Assembly (NCBI GenBank): GCA_002731275.1
Contig: PCBK01000073.1
Coordinates: 27,208-91,207 of the forward strand
Length of the DNA stretch: 64,000 bases
Direction: 5' to 3'
Origin: Deltaproteobacteria bacterium
GTDB taxonomy: Bacteria; Myxococcota_C; UBA6777
Below the pieces are notes generated by a model. It searched no databases. It saw only the letters and a list, made by a program, of their open reading frames with translations, and had not been told where the DNA came from. The position numbers and the translations under genes are program-made. Below are positions 59,801-64,000 of this stretch, one piece after another; the stretch's first letter is position 1, and each line of letters begins with the position of its first letter.

Positions 59801-61480
59801 TCAAAAAAGCTGCAACAACACGCCACTCTGTGCGCCCAGTCGGAGTGTGAGCGTGTTTCTATTTTTTTGGGGCTCTGAGCGTACGTTGTAAACGGTGTTT
59901 CCCTCTTTTAAGAGTCTCTTCACGCGTCGTGTTGTGGGGAGCGTCAATTTGAATGTCCCTGTCGCTTCGTCGTTGAGGTTGAGCAACATCCAAACAGTTT
60001 GTTGATGCGTTCCCTTTTTGTACACACGGGAGAAAGCGACGACAGCGTCACGACCTTTGACATCTTTTGCCAACGTGATGCGTTTGAGTGTACCTCTTCT
60101 CAGGGCGATCAGACGATGGCGCCAGTGGATCAGCTTGCGATAGAGTTGTTGGAGCGAGCTTGGATCTTTCTGTTGTGTGGCGACATTGGCTTGCTTGTGA
60201 GGGGCGAGCTGTGTCCAGGGTGTTCCTGTTGTGAAGCCACCTTTGGCGGAGGCATCCCATGGCATCGGGGTGCGCTTACCTGGATCGCCTTTCTGTGGGC
60301 CGTTTGTCATGCCCAACTCTTCGCCATAGTAAATGAAGGGGGTCCCAGGCAACGTCATCAACAACCACGCACCCATACGAAGCATCTTGGTTTGTCCCAT
60401 CAGGCGAGTCGCCCAGCGAACTTGATCGTGGTTGCTCAAGAAGGTCGCCCAGCAGTGTGTGGGGATAGAGGCTTTAATGACTTTCCAGATCGGTTTGGCT
60501 TCCATCGCGGAGACCGCCATTTGGATGGCTTTGGCCAATGGGAAATGAAAGAGCAGGTCAAACTCATCTTTTCGGCAGTAAGTCTTGAGCGCCTTGGTGG
60601 GGGCCCAAACTTCGCCTAGCATCAGGCTCTTTGGTGCCGTTTTCTTCATGTTTTTGTGGAAGGCCTGCCAAAAAGTGTGTGTTTGGGGCTGGTCATTTTG
60701 TCCTTCACCTGGACCATTCGCGAAGAGATGTCTTGCAGCGTCGAGGCGATATCCATCGATTCCTTGTTGGAGCCAGTAAGATGCGATGGAGAACATCTCG
60801 TTTTTTGTGGGGGGATGTGCGAGGTTGAGGTCGGGCATGCCGCTCCAAAAGATCCCGTAGTAGAACTGTGCTCCGGCGCGATGCCAGACTGGCCACTTGC
60901 CCCACGGTTGGGTCCAGCCGGGATTTGTGTCTCTCCAAACGTACCACTCGCGATAGGGTGATGTCCGGCTCTTTGCGGACTTGACAAACCAGGGGTGTTT
61001 TTTGGAGGTGTGGTTGACCATCAGGTCTAGTACAACGCGTATCCCGCGCTTATGTGCATTGTCGAGCAACGCCTTGAAGATCTTTCTGTTTCCATAAAGA
61101 GGGTTGAGCTTGCGGTAATTGGTGACGTCGTAACCGTGGTAGCTTGGGGAGGCAAAGATCGGTGTCAACCAGAGTCCTGTGATCCCCAACCCTTTACCTT
61201 GCTTGGAGGTCTTGAGATAGTCGAGCTTCTGAAGGATGCCTTTGATATCGCCTATCCCATCGCCATCACTGTCTCGAAAGCTTCGTGGAAAGATCTGGTA
61301 AAAGACCTTATCTCTCCACCAATCTTTGGGAGCCTTGGCCTTTTTGTGGGGGGACTTTACGGTGTGGTAAGGGAGGGTGTGGGCGTGTGCCTTTGTTGGG
61401 AGAGCCGGGGGTTGTGGATGAAGGAAGAAGAGCACTGCGCTGAATGTTGCCAGCAAGATGAGAGACTGACGGGTGTACAT
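59801..61480 (-). CDS. Secreted GH13 alpha-glucosidase/neopullulanase-like enzyme
   Basis: 559 residues from ATG 61480, preceded by AGGAGCAATACACT. A signal peptide (about 1-33) is present and no lipobox, so the enzyme is periplasmic or secreted. GH13 motifs: GIRVVLDLMVNHTS (region I), GIDGYRLDAARHLF (nucleophile Asp, region II), MLGEVWAPTK (acid/base Glu, region III) and FLSNHDQVR (third Asp, region IV). The opening VFYQIFPRSFRDSDGDGIGD is typical of oligo-1,6-glucosidases, neopullulanases and trehalose-related enzymes. It probably trims oligosaccharides that have entered the periplasm. It is the first gene of the long same-strand glucan block. Confidence 0.93.
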   Translation of the reverse strand: MYTRQSLILLATFSAVLFFLHPQPPALPTKAHAHTLPYHTVKSPHKKAKAPKDWWRDKVFYQIFPRSFRDSDGDGIGDIKGILQKLDYLKTSKQGKGLGITGLWLTPIFASPSYHGYDVTNYRKLNPLYGNRKIFKALLDNAHKRGIRVVLDLMVNHTSKKHPWFVKSAKSRTSPYREWYVWRDTNPGWTQPWGKWPVWHRAGAQFYYGIFWSGMPDLNLAHPPTKNEMFSIASYWLQQGIDGYRLDAARHLFANGPGEGQNDQPQTHTFWQAFHKNMKKTAPKSLMLGEVWAPTKALKTYCRKDEFDLLFHFPLAKAIQMAVSAMEAKPIWKVIKASIPTHCWATFLSNHDQVRWATRLMGQTKMLRMGAWLLMTLPGTPFIYYGEELGMTNGPQKGDPGKRTPMPWDASAKGGFTTGTPWTQLAPHKQANVATQQKDPSSLQQLYRKLIHWRHRLIALRRGTLKRITLAKDVKGRDAVVAFSRVYKKGTHQQTVWMLLNLNDEATGTFKLTLPTTRRVKRLLKEGNTVYNVRSEPQKNRNTLTLRLGAQSGVLLQLF

Positions 61481-61582
61481 AGTGTATTGCTCCTGTTGAT
61501 GGATGATGATGCGGTGGAGTGTAGCAAAATCATCGACCAAAAAGAAGCGCTATGGCATGCCGATCGCTCTCGTCTCTGAAAG

Positions 61583-63526
61583 TCAGGGGGTGACGTTGAT
61601 GACTTTATCCTCGGAGAGGATTAACTTTTTGCGGGCGAATTGTTTGTCTGTGTAAATGTATTCTGCGATCGCTCGGATCTTGATGGTGCCTTTTTTACGC
61701 ACGTCTGCGAGGTCGACTTGTTGGGAGTCAAACACGATGGTCCTACCGGGCCACGACGGGGCAGAGGCTTTGTAATCGGGCAATTCGACCTTATACTCTT
61801 TCAACAAGAGACGCTTTTGTTGACCGTTTTCCATCGCCGCGATATCCAGACCGACCTCGATGGTGTTTCTGTTGGTCAACTTGGCGTGGTGGTTGGTAGA
61901 GATCAGCTTTTCAGGGTAGATGGCGAACTCAAAGACGTCGATCACGCCGTTTTGGTTGGTGTCACCCCACATGATCTCTCCCCAAGAGACACCAAAGATC
62001 GGCTTCCCGTATCGACCGAGGTTATTGCCCATCAAGTCATGAAGGTATTGCAATTTCCCGCCGAGGTTGAGGTAGAGATCTTGTGCGCCGTATGTGTGGG
62101 TCAGCTCATGTGCGAAGAGGTACATATCGATCTTCTTTTGTGAGACTCGACCCTCTGTGAGGGCGTAGCCTGTAAAGCCATTGAGATCGAGTTGTGAGGA
62201 GATAATCAGGATCTTGTCGAAGTCTTTTTCCGACTTGATGCAACCTTTTTCTGCGAGATAGAGCCGAAGGGCAGCATGTGTGCCGCGCGCCGTTTTGCTC
62301 CCATTTGGATTGAAGTCCGCCATATTGATGCCGGCAAACACTGTCCATTCGTACTTGGGCGCAGGGCGTTTTGTGTATCGTTGGCTCAACTCGTTGTAGT
62401 ACTTCTCGAATTCGGGGATTTTCAAGCGCGTCTTAAACTCTGTGATGCGGTTGGTGCAGACCTTTTTGGGTTCGTGGGGGATGTCTGTAAAGTCGCTCAA
62501 CACGACGAGGATGCGTTCATGTCCAGTGGGGAGAGTGTTGGCGAGTGATCTTGGTTTGGTGCTGACGCAGATCCCCTGAAAGCAGCTACCTTCATTACAA
62601 TCACTGGAGGTGCAGCATTGTGCGCCTGGGTAGAAGACCTGATTGCAACAAACACCGCTGTTGTAGTGGCGTCTATTTCGGGAGCAAGGTGATGATGGGC
62701 AGTATTTTGCTGGGAAGTAATGTTGTCCACAGGCGACGTTGCCTGTCGCTGGGTATCCGATGAGACTGCCGATCGAAAAGCGGTCGCGATTGAATGAGAA
62801 GTTGATCGCGAATCCACCGGTCAAACCTGTTGTAAAGACGTTGGCTTGGTTGCCCTGTAAATCCATCGTCAAGGTTTTGACTTCGTTTGCTTTGAAGTCG
62901 AGGCTCTTGAGGTTTTTGAAGGACGCATCGATGAGCTTCCAGGAGAGGTCCATGCTGTACGTGAAGGGGAGGCTGACAGGTTTATTTGTCGTATTTGTCG
63001 CTTTGATCGTGAAGGTCTTGGTTTCCCCCTCGATCACGATTGAAGGGATCGTCCCGGGCTCAAACAAAATGCCCTGAATGGTCGCGGGTTTGTTTGTCGC
63101 TGTGGGGGGCGTGCTGTAGCACAAGCCATTTTGTACAGTCCCACGGCAAGTCAACTCGTTATCTTGTGGAATACATGTACCGGGACACTTTCCATCTTGA
63201 TCGAGGGGCGCGTTGCAGGCTTCTTTGGACTGACATTGGGTGGGTTCTGGTGGCTCAGGGGGAGCTTCCGGGATGTCCGGCTCCGTCTCCACGATTGGCT
63301 CGGGGATTTGTTCGGGCTCGGGGAGGGGTTCTTTTTCGATGGTGGGTTCGGCTTCTTTCCCCTGCTCTGGAGGCGTGGATGCGTCGGCGTCGATGGTCTC
63401 GTTGGTTTCAACGATGACCTCTTGTTGTGGTTCTTGGGACCATTCTTCATCAGGATGAGGTGGGGCTGCACAGGCCATGAGTACACTGGAACACATACAT
63501 ACAAATAATAATCTTCTCAACAACAT
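61583..63526 (-). CDS. HExxH metallopeptidase lipoprotein (M6-like)
   Basis: 647 residues from ATG 63526 (MLLRRLLFVCMCSSVLMAC); AAAGGA lies about 6 nt upstream, and the frame continues into the tRNA region, which is not coding. The lipobox is VLMAC. A Pro/Glu-rich stalk follows, then a beta domain, a Cys-rich part (CCNQVFYPGAQCCTSSDCNE), and the catalytic domain with YLFAHELTHTYGAQDLY, whose HELTH gives two zinc ligands. The sequence after it (YLHDLMGNN) matches the layout of M6 peptidases. DTNQNGVIDVFEF is EF-hand-like and may bind Ca2+. It is likely a surface protease. Confidence 0.82.
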   Translation of the reverse strand: MLLRRLLFVCMCSSVLMACAAPPHPDEEWSQEPQQEVIVETNETIDADASTPPEQGKEAEPTIEKEPLPEPEQIPEPIVETEPDIPEAPPEPPEPTQCQSKEACNAPLDQDGKCPGTCIPQDNELTCRGTVQNGLCYSTPPTATNKPATIQGILFEPGTIPSIVIEGETKTFTIKATNTTNKPVSLPFTYSMDLSWKLIDASFKNLKSLDFKANEVKTLTMDLQGNQANVFTTGLTGGFAINFSFNRDRFSIGSLIGYPATGNVACGQHYFPAKYCPSSPCSRNRRHYNSGVCCNQVFYPGAQCCTSSDCNEGSCFQGICVSTKPRSLANTLPTGHERILVVLSDFTDIPHEPKKVCTNRITEFKTRLKIPEFEKYYNELSQRYTKRPAPKYEWTVFAGINMADFNPNGSKTARGTHAALRLYLAEKGCIKSEKDFDKILIISSQLDLNGFTGYALTEGRVSQKKIDMYLFAHELTHTYGAQDLYLNLGGKLQYLHDLMGNNLGRYGKPIFGVSWGEIMWGDTNQNGVIDVFEFAIYPEKLISTNHHAKLTNRNTIEVGLDIAAMENGQQKRLLLKEYKVELPDYKASAPSWPGRTIVFDSQQVDLADVRKKGTIKIRAIAEYIYTDKQFARKKLILSEDKVINVTP

Positions 63527-63741
63527 TTTCATTCCTTTCGAAAAAATGTTCGCAGACGGTTGCTTGTGATGTGTATGCGTATCCAAAACTTGGAATGCAA
63601 GGGGAAATGGTGTCTTTTTTGGGGGGTGATTGTCAGTCTCTACGCTTGGTTTTTTGGAGGTGCGGAGCAATGGAGGGCTTTGAGGGAGATACGTTTTGGG
63701 TTCAAAATTTGAGCGAACCGTGCTGTCTGCACGAGATGAAG

Positions 63742-63814
63742 TGAGCCCGGTAGGATTCGAACCTACAATCGCCTGAGTCGAAATCAGGTGCCTTCTCCGT
63801 TTGGCCACGGACCC
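63742..63814 (-). tRNA. tRNA-Arg (anticodon TCG)
   Basis: The minus strand folds into a full cloverleaf of 73 nt. Acceptor GGGTCCG pairs with CGGGCTC. The anticodon stem CCTGA/TCAGG closes a loop TTTCGAC, giving anticodon TCG and the normal T33. The T arm TAGG-TTCGAAT-CCTA is canonical. CCA is not encoded. It is the last of three packed tRNA genes in transcription order. Confidence 0.9.
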
Positions 63815-63826
63815 AAAAAATGTAAG

Positions 63827-63900
63827 TGAGCCAGGCAGGACTCGAACCTGCGATCCCCAGCTTCGCGGACTGGTGCATTCTCCAACTATGCTACTGACCC
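63827..63900 (-). tRNA. tRNA-Arg-like (anticodon GCG, unusual C33)
   Basis: A 74-nt cloverleaf: acceptor GGGTCAG/CTGGCTC, D stem GCAT/ATGC, anticodon stem CCAGT/GCTGG, T stem GCAGG/CCTGC with the TTCGAGT loop. The anticodon loop reads CCGCGAA, so position 33 is C instead of the nearly universal T, and positions 34-36 read GCG (Arg). CCA is not encoded. A 12-nt spacer identical to the one on the other side separates it from its neighbour. Confidence 0.75.
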
Positions 63901-63912
63901 AAAAAATGTAAG

Positions 63913-63984
63913 TAGGCCCGGTGGGATTTGAACCCACAACTCCCTGGTTAAAAGCCAGGTACTCTGCCGTTGAGTTACGGACCC
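63913..63984 (-). tRNA. tRNA-Lys (anticodon TTT)
   Basis: A 72-nt cloverleaf. The anticodon stem CCTGG/CCAGG closes the loop CTTTTAA, with anticodon TTT and normal T33. The T arm is GTGGG-TTCAAAT-CCCAC. The acceptor starts GGGTCCG and ends CGGGCCT, leaving a weak G.T first pair. CCA is not encoded. It is the first tRNA in transcription order seen in this window; a similar spacer sequence continues upstream to the window edge. Confidence 0.9.
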
Positions 63985-64000
63985 GGAAATGTTAGTAAGC

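Noticed and set aside
63527..63937. N-terminal extension of the metallopeptidase frame into the tRNA region
   Set aside because: The extension reads through two tRNA genes (GSNPTG-type translation of T arms); a signal peptide with ribosome site starts at 63526.
1..64000. Insertion sequences, prophage or integrative element
   Set aside because: No transposase, integrase, recombinase, phage structural or plasmid gene was seen. The tRNA array at the end would be a possible integration site, but nothing beyond it is visible.

Overview
The window looks like a chromosomal piece from a delta-proteobacterial lineage, most likely Myxococcota or Bradymonadota. This is inferred from gene style. There are many lipoproteins with Pro/Glu/Thr-rich stalks, Cys-rich secreted proteins, a protein with MopE-type Cys/Asp repeats and a C-terminal Gly-Cys/transmembrane/Arg tail like MYXO-CTERM, a von Willebrand-like lipoprotein of the type common in myxobacteria, and a BTAD-type activator. 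I annotate 44 protein genes, three tRNA genes and several sites. No insertion sequence, prophage, CRISPR array or rRNA was seen.

Layout. 1-6.7 kb: a BTAD/AAA activator cut by the window edge, a two-domain VOC protein, an AraC regulator, a DUF3224 protein, a methyltransferase, a serine beta-lactamase-like hydrolase and an M28 peptidase. 6.9-11.1 kb: a stand-alone CTP-synthase-type amidotransferase, a K+ channel with RCK domain, a small secreted protein and an anchored family 5 solute-binding protein. 11.3-15.1 kb: a nitric-oxide detoxification cluster (NsrR, quinol NO reductase, a small membrane protein, group III truncated haemoglobin). Its promoter carries two NsrR-type operators inside one large dyad. 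15.2-37.4 kb: envelope and secreted proteins (endonuclease/phosphatase-family protein, beta-propellers, polysaccharide deacetylase, CHAP/MopE protein, M50 protease with helical repeats, Cys-rich modular lipoprotein, OPT transporter, tandem retropepsin).

32-61.5 kb holds genes for alpha-glucan breakdown and uptake. A lipoprotein with an (alpha/alpha)6 glycosidase domain and a lipoprotein GH13 amylase flank unrelated genes. A long same-strand block then runs GH13 glucosidase, glucodextranase-type DOMON protein, outer-membrane beta-barrel, two sugar-binding-like lipoproteins, GH57 lipoprotein, a terminator-like hairpin, then malK-malE-malF-malG. The simplest reading is that surface lipoproteins bind and cut starch or glycogen, the barrel passes oligosaccharides, and the ABC importer takes maltodextrins into the cytoplasm. 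This resembles the Bacteroidota Sus system but uses different parts.

61.6-64 kb: a HExxH metallopeptidase lipoprotein and the end of a tightly packed tRNA array (Lys-TTT, Arg-GCG, Arg-TCG in transcription order) with identical 12-nt spacers. It probably continues past the window.
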